Origin: Gemmatimonadota bacterium
Lineage (GTDB): Bacteria; Gemmatimonadota; Gemmatimonadetes; Gemmatimonadales; GWC2-71-9
Length of the DNA stretch: 9,474 bases
Direction: 5' to 3'
Assembly (NCBI GenBank): GCA_025361465.1
Contig: JANYAG010000302.1
Coordinates: 1-9,474 of the forward strand
Part shown: positions 1 to 5,577 of the stretch, in pieces
How positions within the stretch are numbered: the stretch's first letter is position 1
Layout of the letters: each line of letters starts with the position of its first letter
Made by a program: the position numbers and the translations under genes
Notes under the pieces: generated by a model
The model's input: the letters and a program-made list of their open reading frames with translations, nothing else
The model's database searches: none
Told to the model about the DNA's origin: nothing

Positions 1-36
1 GAAGCAGGCGCGCTAACCGGGCTGCGCTACGCCCCG
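1..36 (-). tRNA. tRNA-Pro (probably CGG), 5' half only, cut by window edge
   Basis: Read on the minus strand, this gives an acceptor strand CGGGGCG, then TA, a D-stem GCGC/GCGC around a GG-containing D-loop, base 26 G, an anticodon stem strand CCTGC, TT at positions 32-33, and C as the first anticodon base. The window then ends. A C at position 1 outside the initiator is typical of bacterial tRNA-Pro. With CCTGC-TT-C the anticodon would most likely be CGG. The 3' half is outside the window, so the identity is inferred. Confidence 0.75.
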
Positions 37-67
37 TCACCAATCATCGAACACCATCTTCTTCCCA

Positions 68-141
68 TGGGCCCAGGGGGAGTCGAACCCTCAACCTTCT
101 GATCCGTAGTCAGATGCTCTATCCAGTTGAGCTATGGACCC
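68..141 (-). tRNA. tRNA-Arg (ACG)
   Basis: This is a complete 74-nt cloverleaf. The acceptor GGGTCCA pairs with TGGGCCC through one T-G wobble, and the discriminator is A73. The anticodon stem is TCTGA/TCAGA with loop CTACGGA, giving anticodon ACG. That wobble A is normally edited to inosine to read CGU/CGC/CGA. The D-loop has GGA, consistent with the A20 identity base of tRNA-Arg. The T-loop is TTCGACT. One oddity is the T-stem GAGGG/CCCCC, which carries an A50-C64 mismatch. No CCA is encoded. Confidence 0.96.
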
Positions 142-174
142 GCACTACCGTTCACCACTCACTGTCTGTTCTCA

Positions 175-248
175 TGGGCGTTACAAGGCTCGAACTTGTG
201 ACCTCCACGATGTCAACGTGGCGCTCTAACCAACTGAGCTAAACGCCC
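175..248 (-). tRNA. tRNA-Val (GAC)
   Basis: This is a complete 74-nt cloverleaf. The acceptor GGGCGTT/AACGCCC is fully paired with discriminator A. The anticodon stem CCACG/CGTGG holds the loop TTGACAT, giving anticodon GAC, which reads GUC/GUU. The T-stem ACAAG/CTTGT surrounds TTCGAGC. The 3' CCA is not encoded and must be added after transcription. It is co-directional with the neighbouring tRNAs. Confidence 0.97.
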
Positions 249-261
249 GGTCACGACAACA

Positions 262-287
262 GGCAGGCGACCCTGAGGACACCTGCC
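262..287 (-). other. Hairpin in the spacer between initiator tRNA and tRNA-Val
   Basis: The transcribed strand reads GGCAGG, 14 nt, then CCTGCC. The 6-bp stem can be extended inward by a U-G and a G-C pair. It is the only strong secondary structure in the 57-nt fMet-Val spacer. No T-run follows, so it does not look like a terminator. It could be a processing signal or simply fortuitous. Confidence 0.3.
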
Positions 288-305
288 CGTCGCAACTGTC
301 CAGCA

Positions 306-379
306 TGGCGGGGGTGGGATTTGAACCCACGACCTCCGGGTTATGAGCCCGGCGAGCTACCAGACTGCTCCACCCCGCG
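306..379 (-). tRNA. Initiator tRNA-fMet (CAT)
   Basis: This is a complete 74-nt cloverleaf with anticodon CAT in loop CTCATAA. Two features mark it as the initiator. The anticodon stem CCGGG/CCCGG carries the three consecutive G-C pairs used for P-site entry. Position 1 does not form a Watson-Crick pair with position 72: here it is C1 against C72, whereas the textbook bacterial initiator has C1-A72. The D-region GGAGCAG and T-loop TTCAAAT match known initiators. No CCA is encoded. Confidence 0.97.
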
Positions 380-395
380 ACGATATCCACCTTAG

Positions 396-468
396 AGCGG
401 GAAACGGGACTCGAACCCGCGACCCCAACCTTGGCAAGGTTGTGCTCTACCAACTGAGCTATTCCCGC
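396..468 (-). tRNA. tRNA-Gly (GCC)
   Basis: This is a complete 73-nt cloverleaf. The acceptor GCGGGAA/TTCCCGC has discriminator T (U73, usual for bacterial tRNA-Gly). The anticodon stem CAACC/GGTTG with loop TTGCCAA gives anticodon GCC. The T-stem GCGGG/CCCGT includes one G-U wobble. It sits 16 nt upstream of the initiator tRNA and directly downstream of an apparent internal promoter. Confidence 0.97.
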
Positions 469-487
469 GACACCAGACCGGAGGCCG

Positions 488-516
488 AACCTATCCGGGC
501 CACCCCGCCCACGCAA
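488..516 (-). promoter_or_regulatory. Internal tRNA promoter ahead of tRNA-Gly
   Basis: On the minus strand, TTGCGT (-35, positions 511-516) is followed by a 17-bp spacer and TAGGTT (-10, positions 488-493). The -10 and its flank (GGATAGGTT) are identical to those of the promoter upstream of tRNA-Ala. The predicted transcription start is near 480-481, only about 12 nt before tRNA-Gly. It could drive Gly-fMet-Val-Arg-Pro independently of tRNA-Ala. The -35 matches the consensus only in TTG. Confidence 0.6.
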
Positions 517-557
517 CCGTCCCGCACCGCCCGGAAATCGCCGCCAACCTTCACAAA

Positions 558-630
558 TGGAGGCGAGGGGGATCGAACCCCTGACCTCGTGAATGCCATT
601 CACGCGCTCTCCCAACTGAGCTACGCCCCC
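558..630 (-). tRNA. tRNA-Ala (GGC)
   Basis: This is a complete 73-nt cloverleaf. The acceptor GGGGGCG/CGCCTCC contains the G3-U70 wobble pair that AlaRS uses as its main identity element. Discriminator A73 is present. The anticodon stem CGTGA/TCACG with loop ATGGCAT gives anticodon GGC. The T-stem AGGGG/CCCCT is fully paired. It is the first gene of the tRNA cluster, about 44 nt downstream of the predicted start site of the main promoter. No CCA is encoded. Confidence 0.97.
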
Positions 631-680
631 CATTCCATTCGACCTGGCCGGCCAGCCAACCGGATCGAAGGCAGCGCGAA

Positions 681-709
681 AACCTATCCGTCGTACCCGG
701 GGGTGTCAA
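681..709 (-). promoter_or_regulatory. Main tRNA-cluster promoter (TTGACA-17-TAGGTT)
   Basis: On the minus strand there is a perfect -35 hexamer TTGACA (704-709), an optimal 17-bp spacer and a -10 TAGGTT (681-686). It is followed by a G/C-rich stretch TTCGCGC that would form the discriminator. GC-rich discriminators are typical of stringently controlled stable-RNA promoters. The predicted start is near 674, giving a leader of about 44 nt before tRNA-Ala. The spacing, the perfect -35 and the position ahead of a tRNA cluster make this a confident call. Confidence 0.82.
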
Positions 710-742
710 GGAAAATCCGGGTTTGCCGTGCGTTGCGCGGTA

Positions 743-756
743 TCTCCCATGGGAGA
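743..756. promoter_or_regulatory. 14-bp perfect palindrome upstream of the sigma gene
   Basis: CTCCCATGGGAG, flanked by T and A, forms a perfect 14-bp palindrome 31 bp upstream of the sigma-factor start codon. It lies in the divergent tRNA/sigma intergenic region. It could be an operator. A palindrome of this size is expected by chance about once in a window this long, so only its position supports the call. The half CTCCCATG recurs at the start codon itself (782-789). Confidence 0.25.
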
Positions 757-786
757 AGAATTGACGTACATTTCCCGCTCACTCCC

Positions 787-1776
787 ATGCCTGCGTCCGA
801 ACCGAATTCCCCCGTCGAGCCGGCGGCTGTCGCCCGCTCCCCGTACTTCAGCGACGAACTCTCCCTTGCGGAGATCATCGCCGCCGTCGTGGCACCCAAG
901 CGCCGGGGGCGCAACCGCGAAACCGGTCGCGGGATCGCGGCCTACGATTCCGACCGCGACATCCTCGACCAGTACCTCTACGAAGTCTCCCGCACCCCGC
1001 TGCTGACCCAGGACCAGGAGATCGCCATCGCCCGGCGCGTGCGCCGCGGCGACGAAGAGGCGATGCAGGAACTCGTCAAGCGCAACCTCCGCTTCGTGAT
1101 CTCGGTCGCCAAGAAGTACCAGAACCGCGGCCTCGCCCTCACCGACCTGATCGGCGAGGGCAACCTCGGCCTGATGACGGCGGCCAAGAAGTTCGATCCC
1201 GATCAGGGCGTGAAGTTCATTTCCTATGCCGTCTGGTGGATCCGCCAGTCGATCCTCGCCTCGCTGGCCCGCCAAGGGCGCACCGTCCGAGTGCCGCTCA
1301 ACCGGACCGCCGACCTCTCGCGGATCATGCGCGCCGCCGAGTCGCTGCGGCAGGAACTGAAGCGAGAGCCGACACCCGAGGAACTTTGCCGCGCCACCGA
1401 CCTGGCGCTCGACGTGGTGCTGTCGCTGATGTCGCTCAACACCGCCGAGGTGCGGCTCGATGCGCCGCTCGACCCCGATGGCGACCGGACGCTGATCGAC
1501 CGCTTCATCGGCGACCACGCGCCGAATGCCGAAGACGAGGCGATGAATCGTTTCCTCACCGAAGAGATCGATCGCGCCCTCGGCACCCTGCAGCCACGCG
1601 ACGCCAAGGTGCTGCGGCTCTACTTCGGCCTCGACGGCGGGCGCGAGTTCACCCTCGAGGAGATCGGCAGCATGCTCGGCGTGACCCGCGAGCGGGTCCG
1701 CCAGCTGCGCGACCGCGCCCTGGGTCGGCTGCGCGAGGGCGAGGTGGGACGGGCGCTGGCGAGTTTCGCCGCCTAG
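787..1776 (+). CDS. Short RpoD-like sigma-70 family RNA polymerase sigma factor
   Basis: This encodes a 329-aa promoter-recognition subunit of RNA polymerase. After a poorly conserved, partly basic N-terminus (1-55) come region 1.2 (about 57-90, DILDQYLYEVSRTPLLT), region 2 (about 96-168, with core-binding DLIGEGNLGL at 120-129 and the melting/-10 segment FISYAVWWIRQSI), region 3 (about 175-255) and region 4 (about 258-320). The region 4.2 helix-turn-helix LEEIGSMLGVTRERVRQLR recognises the -35. The acidic region 1.1 and the long non-conserved insert of proteobacterial RpoD are absent, as in Bacteroidetes-type sigma A. It may be the housekeeping sigma or a group 2 paralogue; the sequence alone does not decide. 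ATG at 787 is chosen because it starts just before the conserved part and the frame upstream runs into tRNA genes. No clear Shine-Dalgarno precedes it. mlaE begins 9 nt after the stop. Confidence 0.93.
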   Translation: MPASEPNSPVEPAAVARSPYFSDELSLAEIIAAVVAPKRRGRNRETGRGIAAYDSDRDILDQYLYEVSRTPLLTQDQEIAIARRVRRGDEEAMQELVKRNLRFVISVAKKYQNRGLALTDLIGEGNLGLMTAAKKFDPDQGVKFISYAVWWIRQSILASLARQGRTVRVPLNRTADLSRIMRAAESLRQELKREPTPEELCRATDLALDVVLSLMSLNTAEVRLDAPLDPDGDRTLIDRFIGDHAPNAEDEAMNRFLTEEIDRALGTLQPRDAKVLRLYFGLDGGREFTLEEIGSMLGVTRERVRQLRDRALGRLREGEVGRALASFAA

Positions 1777-1785
1777 ATTCCCTTC

Positions 1786-2523
1786 GTGAAGTCTGCCCGG
1801 GAAATCGTCTCGTTCATCGGTGGCGCCGCCCTCCGCGCCTGGCGTTCGCTTCGCGACGTCGGCACCTGGTCGCCGCTGCTGGTCGGCCAGATGCGCCGGC
1901 TCGGGGTCGACTCGATCCCGATCGCCCTCTTCATCGCCGTCTTCACGGGCATCGTCCTCGCCCTGCTCTCCTCCTACATCTTCACCGGCACCGTCCCCAA
2001 CTACTTCGTCGGCGCCCTGGTTGGCAAAACGATCATGTTGGAGCTGGGGCCGGTGCTGACCGGAATGGCACTGGCTGGGAGGGTGGGTGCCAACATCGCC
2101 GCCGAGATCGGGACGATGAAGGTGACCGAACAGGTCGATGCGCTCGAGACGCTCGCCTATGACCCGGGGAGCTACCTCGTGGTGCCGCGCGTGCTCGCGG
2201 CGACCGTAATGTTCCCGGTGGTGACAGCGCTCGCGATCGGGGTTGGTGTCCTCACTGGCTGGTTCACCGCGATCAACCTGCTCGACCTCACGACGCTGGA
2301 GTTCGTGAAGGGCTTGCGGATGTTCTACCAGTTCAAGGATCTCTGGTTCGGGCTGATCAAGGCCGCCTCGTTCGGGCTGGTCGTGGCCCTCACCGGCTGC
2401 CTCCGCGGCCTCGCCACACAGAATGGCGCCGAGGGCGTCGGCCGCGAGACCACCCGCGCCGTCGTCATCGGCTGCGAAGCGATCCTCGCCCTCGACGCCT
2501 TCTGGGCGCTGGTGCTGCTGTGA
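1786..2523 (+). CDS. mlaE: MlaE-type ABC transporter permease (phospholipid transport)
   Basis: This 245-aa inner-membrane permease belongs to the MlaE/Ttg2B family, the membrane subunit of the MCE lipid transporter that moves phospholipid between inner and outer membrane. The family signature is clear at about 86-127: ELGPVLTGMALAGRVGAN, then AEIGTMKVTEQVDALETLAYDP. An amphipathic N-terminal segment (1-40) is followed by hydrophobic segments near 44-66, 84-98, 134-165, 188-207 and 225-245. The length is slightly below the usual 250-265 aa. GTG at 1786 is the start, 9 nt after the sigma stop codon and with no visible Shine-Dalgarno, so translation may depend on the upstream gene. The last codon overlaps the start of mlaF (GTGA, 4 nt). 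No MlaC or MlaB homologue is present in the operon. Confidence 0.93.
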   Translation: MKSAREIVSFIGGAALRAWRSLRDVGTWSPLLVGQMRRLGVDSIPIALFIAVFTGIVLALLSSYIFTGTVPNYFVGALVGKTIMLELGPVLTGMALAGRVGANIAAEIGTMKVTEQVDALETLAYDPGSYLVVPRVLAATVMFPVVTALAIGVGVLTGWFTAINLLDLTTLEFVKGLRMFYQFKDLWFGLIKAASFGLVVALTGCLRGLATQNGAEGVGRETTRAVVIGCEAILALDAFWALVLL

Positions 2524-3245
2524 TCCGCTTCGACAACCTGCACAAGCGCTTCGGCGCCAAGGTCGTGCTCGACGGCTTCTCCCTCGACGTGCCAGACGGC
2601 GCCACAACCGTGCTGATCGGCGCCTCGGGCTCGGGGAAGAGCGTGATCCTGAAGCACATCGTCGGGTTGCTGCAGCCCGACGCTGGCGGGGTGGATGTGG
2701 ACGGCCGTCGCGTCGATGCGCTCGATACCGAGGAGCTGGTCGCCCTCCGACGGCAAATCGGCTACGTATTCCAATCGGCCGCGCTGTTCGATTCGATGAC
2801 CCTGGCAGAAAACGTCCGCATGGGGCTGGCGCGGCAGCAGCTGCCCGAGAGCGAAGTCGCGTCGCGCACCGCGGATGCCCTCGCCCATGTCGGGCTCAGT
2901 GATGCCGCGGGACGCTACCCGGCCGAAGTGTCCGGCGGGATGCGGAAGCGGGCCGGGATCGCCCGCGCCATCGCCCTGCGGCCGCGTTACATTCTGTGGG
3001 ACGAGCCGACCTCCGGCCTCGATCCTGTGACATCCGCCACCATGGATCGCCTGATGCGGCGCACCGCAGCTGAACTTGGCACCACCTCCCTGGTCGTCAC
3101 CCACGACATGCGCTCGGCGTTCGCGGTGGGCGACCGGATTGCCATGCTGCACGAGGGGAGGGTGCGGGCGGTCGGCACCGGCGAGGCGATGCGCGCCACC
3201 AGCGATCCGGTCGTGCGCCAGTTCATCGAGGGGCGGCCAGAGTGA
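2520..3245 (+). CDS. mlaF: MlaF-type ABC transporter ATP-binding protein
   Basis: This 241-aa cytoplasmic ATPase powers the MlaE/MlaD lipid transporter. All ABC motifs are intact: Walker A GASGSGKS (34-41), Q-loop glutamine 85 in FQSAALFDSMT, signature VSGGMRKR (137-144, using SGGM as usual in this family instead of SGGQ), Walker B YILWDEP (157-163) with catalytic E162, D-loop SGLD (165-168) and H-loop H195 in VTHDM. The C-terminus FIEGRPE is short. In E. coli, MlaF is extended and clasped by MlaB, which is not seen here. The GTG start overlaps the mlaE stop by 4 nt and the TGA overlaps the mlaD start by 4 nt, so the three subunits are translationally coupled. Confidence 0.95.
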   Translation: MIRFDNLHKRFGAKVVLDGFSLDVPDGATTVLIGASGSGKSVILKHIVGLLQPDAGGVDVDGRRVDALDTEELVALRRQIGYVFQSAALFDSMTLAENVRMGLARQQLPESEVASRTADALAHVGLSDAAGRYPAEVSGGMRKRAGIARAIALRPRYILWDEPTSGLDPVTSATMDRLMRRTAAELGTTSLVVTHDMRSAFAVGDRIAMLHEGRVRAVGTGEAMRATSDPVVRQFIEGRPE

Positions 3246-4249
3246 AGCGGACCAGCGAGTTCTCGGTCGGCCTGGTCATCGTCATCGCGGTCGTGGCGCT
3301 GGTGGTCGCCGGACTCTGGCTCGGGCAGGTCGGCCCGCGCGGTCCCAAGACCTTGCAGGTGGCGCTCTTCCGCACCGTCGGCGGCGTCAAGGTCGGCGAC
3401 CCGGTGGTGCTGCGCGGGGTGAAGGTCGGCCGAGTCGAGGCGATCCGCCTCGCCAAGGACGACTGGGTCGAGACCGACCTCCGGATGACCTCGCCCGATG
3501 AACTGCCACCCAATCCGATCGCCATCGCCGCGTCGGCGTCGCTCTTCGGCGAGTGGCAGGTGGCGGTGATGGATTCGTCCCGGGTCCCGAACGATCCCGA
3601 GCTGGCCCGAGCCCTGGTCGAGGCGAGACACAATGCCAGTGGTCGGATGCCCGGCGCCACGTTGCCCGATGTCGGCCAGTTGACGGCCCAGGCGTCGCGG
3701 ATCGCCTCCGACATCGCCGTGGTCACCAACCGGGTGTCGAGCGCCTTCGACTCGCAGTCAATCGTCGACATCCGCAGCAGCGTGCGCGACCTGCGCAAGA
3801 TGGCCGATCGCCTGGTGAACTTCACCCAGGCGCAAACCACCGCACTCGACAGCGTGGTCAACAACGCCTCGACCAGTTCGACCAGCATCGTCTCGGCCAG
3901 CAAGCATCTCCAGGCCACCCTCGAGCGCGTCGACTCCTCCACGGCATCGGGCGAGCTGAGCGCGCTCGTCAAGGACGCCCGGGCGGCGACCGCAGACATC
4001 AGGTCGGCGAGCAGCGATTTCAAGTCGCTGGCCAGCAGCGCCAACTCGCAGCGCGACAACCTGACCCACATCCTGACCGCCACTGATGTCGTACTGACCC
4101 GGCTCGAAAAGGGGCAGGGGACCCTCGGCATGATGTCGCGAGATTCGACGCTCTACCTGGAAATGACCAAGACCGTGGTCCAATTGCGGTCGCTGCTGGC
4201 GGATGTGCAGGCGAATCCGCGACGGTACTTCCGGTTCTCGGTCTTCTGA
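3242..4249 (+). CDS. MlaD-like MCE-domain substrate-binding protein
   Basis: This 335-aa periplasm-facing protein is anchored by one N-terminal transmembrane helix (about 8-29). A single MCE domain follows at about 37-112, containing FRTVGGVKVGDPVVLRGVKV. MCE domains assemble into hexameric rings that form the lipid channel above MlaE. The remaining 220 residues are polar, Ser/Ala/Asp-rich and probably helical, with heptad-like spacing. This is longer than the E. coli MlaD tail (183 aa in total) and resembles MCE proteins whose tails form extended needles. The protein ends in NPRRYFRFSVF, a tail often seen in MlaD-like proteins. GTG at 3242 is preceded by GAGGGG (3228-3233), a good Shine-Dalgarno at 8 nt. 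It overlaps mlaF by 4 nt and its stop shares one base with the Nudix start. Confidence 0.9.
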   Translation: MKRTSEFSVGLVIVIAVVALVVAGLWLGQVGPRGPKTLQVALFRTVGGVKVGDPVVLRGVKVGRVEAIRLAKDDWVETDLRMTSPDELPPNPIAIAASASLFGEWQVAVMDSSRVPNDPELARALVEARHNASGRMPGATLPDVGQLTAQASRIASDIAVVTNRVSSAFDSQSIVDIRSSVRDLRKMADRLVNFTQAQTTALDSVVNNASTSSTSIVSASKHLQATLERVDSSTASGELSALVKDARAATADIRSASSDFKSLASSANSQRDNLTHILTATDVVLTRLEKGQGTLGMMSRDSTLYLEMTKTVVQLRSLLADVQANPRRYFRFSVF

Positions 4250-4746
4250 TGGCCAAGAAGCGCGCCGAACGCGAAGTCTCCTCGGGCGGGATCGTCTTTC
4301 GACGCGATCCCGACGGTGCGGCGCGCTTTCTCCTGATCAAGGACAGCTACAATCACTGGGGCTTTCCCAAGGGCCATCTCGAGGACGGCGAGTCGCCGGC
4401 CGATGCGGCGATGCGGGAGACCCGCGAGGAAACCGGGCTGGGTGACCTGATCCTCCACGGCCCGATCCGCGTGATCGACTGGCACTTCCGCTTTCGCGGC
4501 CACTACATCCACAAGTTCTGCCACTTCTTCCTGTTCGAGTCGCCGGCCGACCAGGCCGAACCACAGGTCGCCGAGGGGATCACGGCCGTGCGGTGGGAGT
4601 TGCCCGAGGAAGCGCTTCGGGTGCTCGACTACGACAACGCCCGTGGGGTCCTCCGCCGCGGGGCGGAGATGGCGCGCACCCTGGTGGCCGCGGGACGAGG
4701 CCGGGCCCACCCGCGTCCCAAGCCGCTCGCACCCGCCGACAGCTGA
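4249..4746 (+). CDS. Nudix hydrolase (Ap4A hydrolase-like)
   Basis: This 165-aa enzyme hydrolyses a nucleoside diphosphate linked to another group. The complete Nudix box G-x5-E-x7-RE-U-x-EE-x-G-U lies at 42-64: GHLEDGES followed by RETREETGL. The metal-binding glutamates are present. The preceding SSGGIVFRR and WGFPKGHLE resemble bacterial asymmetric diadenosine tetraphosphate hydrolases, which makes that substrate a reasonable guess. 8-oxo-dGTP or related compounds remain possible. The C-terminal 25 residues are rich in R, P and A and look unstructured. The start ATG overlaps the stop of the MCE gene (TGATG), and no Shine-Dalgarno is visible, so termination-reinitiation is likely. The product has no obvious role in lipid transport. 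Confidence 0.88.
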   Translation: MAKKRAEREVSSGGIVFRRDPDGAARFLLIKDSYNHWGFPKGHLEDGESPADAAMRETREETGLGDLILHGPIRVIDWHFRFRGHYIHKFCHFFLFESPADQAEPQVAEGITAVRWELPEEALRVLDYDNARGVLRRGAEMARTLVAAGRGRAHPRPKPLAPADS

Positions 4747-4755
4747 GGCGCCGCC

Positions 4756-5532
4756 ATGCTCGCCGTCGCCGCCCTGCTGGAACGGCGCCCGGCGCTGCTC
4801 GCCGTCCGGCGTGCCCTGCCACGCTCGACCGGGCTCCGCCTGGTCACGGCGCGCTCGCCGAACCACCTCGCCCAACTCCTGGCCAACCAGCTGATTGACG
4901 TGATCGTGCTGGGGGCCGAGCCGGCCCGGGGGCACGCGCTCGATGGCCTGCGACACGACTTCCCCCACGTTCCGCTGGTCCTCTATGCCCCGTTCCGCTC
5001 CGATGATGCCGACCTCCTCCTCCGGGCGAGGCGGGAACGGGTGGCGGCGGTGGCCGTCGAAGGGGTCGATGACCCGGTCTTTGCCGAAATCGTCCTGCGG
5101 AACTCCCAGACCGCCCGCCGGCTGGCTGACCTGATCCCACTAGCAGCCCTGCTCGACCTGACCGACCCGCTGCAGGTCGAGGCCTGGCAATTGATCGTCC
5201 GGCATGCCCCCCAAGGTCTCGATACCGCCGGGCTGGCCCGGCGGCTCAAGGTCCGGCGGGAGACGCTCTCGCGGCACTTCGCGGCCGGTGGGGCCCCATC
5301 CCTCAAGCGGGCGATCGATGCTGTCAGGGTCCTGGCGGCCGGTGACCTGCTAGGGAACCCGGGGTACCGGGTCGAGGACGTGGCTCGTCTGCTGGGGTTT
5401 TCCTCCCTTTCCCTGCTCCACCGGACCTCGCGCCGGATCTTCGGCCTCCCCGCCCGGCAAGCGGTCGCGCTCGACCTCCCCCGGCTGATTGCCGCCCTCC
5501 GCGGAGAGCGGTCCGAAGCCCGTTGGAGATAG
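4756..5532 (+). CDS. AraC-type transcriptional regulator with degenerate receiver-like N-terminus
   Basis: This is a 258-aa putative DNA-binding regulator. The C-terminal part fits an AraC/XylS domain with two helix-turn-helix units: about 155-175 (LDTAGLARRLKVRRETLSRHF) without its last residue, and about 205-226 (VEDVARLLGFSSLSLLHRTS), followed by FGLPARQA, which replaces the usual FGxSPxxYR ending. Residues 1-120 alternate hydrophobic strands and helices like a response-regulator receiver. The strand that normally ends in the phosphorylated Asp reads DVIVLGAE, so that Asp appears missing, and regulation would not be by phosphorylation. The ATG at 4756 has GAGG 7 nt upstream and lies 9 nt after the Nudix stop. 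It is the last gene of the six-gene run, directly upstream of atpA. Targets are unknown; its own operon or the atp promoter are candidates by position only. Confidence 0.78.
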   Translation: MLAVAALLERRPALLAVRRALPRSTGLRLVTARSPNHLAQLLANQLIDVIVLGAEPARGHALDGLRHDFPHVPLVLYAPFRSDDADLLLRARRERVAAVAVEGVDDPVFAEIVLRNSQTARRLADLIPLAALLDLTDPLQVEAWQLIVRHAPQGLDTAGLARRLKVRRETLSRHFAAGGAPSLKRAIDAVRVLAAGDLLGNPGYRVEDVARLLGFSSLSLLHRTSRRIFGLPARQAVALDLPRLIAALRGERSEARWR

Positions 5533-5543
5533 GGGTTCGGCTT

Positions 5544-5557
5544 GTCCGGTCCCGGAC
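5544..5557 (+). terminator. Short GC hairpin after the regulator gene, possible weak terminator
   Basis: GTCCGG-TC-CCGGAC is a perfect inverted repeat 11 nt after the regulator stop codon. Folded, it would be 5 bp with a 4-nt loop. The T-run that should follow a Rho-independent terminator is missing (CTTGTGACTATTTT follows). It may attenuate read-through into atpA or be only part of the regulatory region. Confidence 0.3.
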
Positions 5558-5577
5558 CTTGTGACTATTTTCACAAG
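5558..5577. promoter_or_regulatory. CRP/FNR-family-like operator upstream of atpA
   Basis: CTTGTGA-CTATTT-TCACAAG is a perfect 7-bp-arm palindrome with a 6-nt centre. Its core is TGTGA-N6-TCACA, the exact consensus of the E. coli CRP site, extended by one further matched TT/AA position. It is centred 52 bp upstream of the atpA start codon in an 87-nt intergenic region. A CRP/FNR-superfamily regulator is the obvious candidate, but the regulator is not in the window. The palindrome could also act as an RNA hairpin. Confidence 0.5.

Noticed and set aside
226..633. Minus-strand open frame over the tRNA cluster
   Set aside because: Peptides of the type GVAQLGERV and GSIPLAS are the usual spurious translation of tRNA genes, which are clearly folded here.
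733..761. Possible sigma-gene promoter TTGCGC-17-AAGAAT, and TTGACG at 761-766
   Set aside because: AAGAAT lacks the key first T and the -35 matches only TTG. TTGACG has no usable -10 before the start codon. Neither is convincing.
343..786. Extension of the sigma-factor frame upstream of 787
   Set aside because: The frame is open but runs through three tRNA genes on the other strand and encodes no sigma-like sequence. ATG 787 gives the expected length and domain start.
706..2607. Long minus-strand open frame antisense to the sigma and mlaE genes
   Set aside because: It is low-complexity, Arg/Asp/Glu/His-rich and opposite well-conserved genes. Such frames arise from GC-rich third codon positions.
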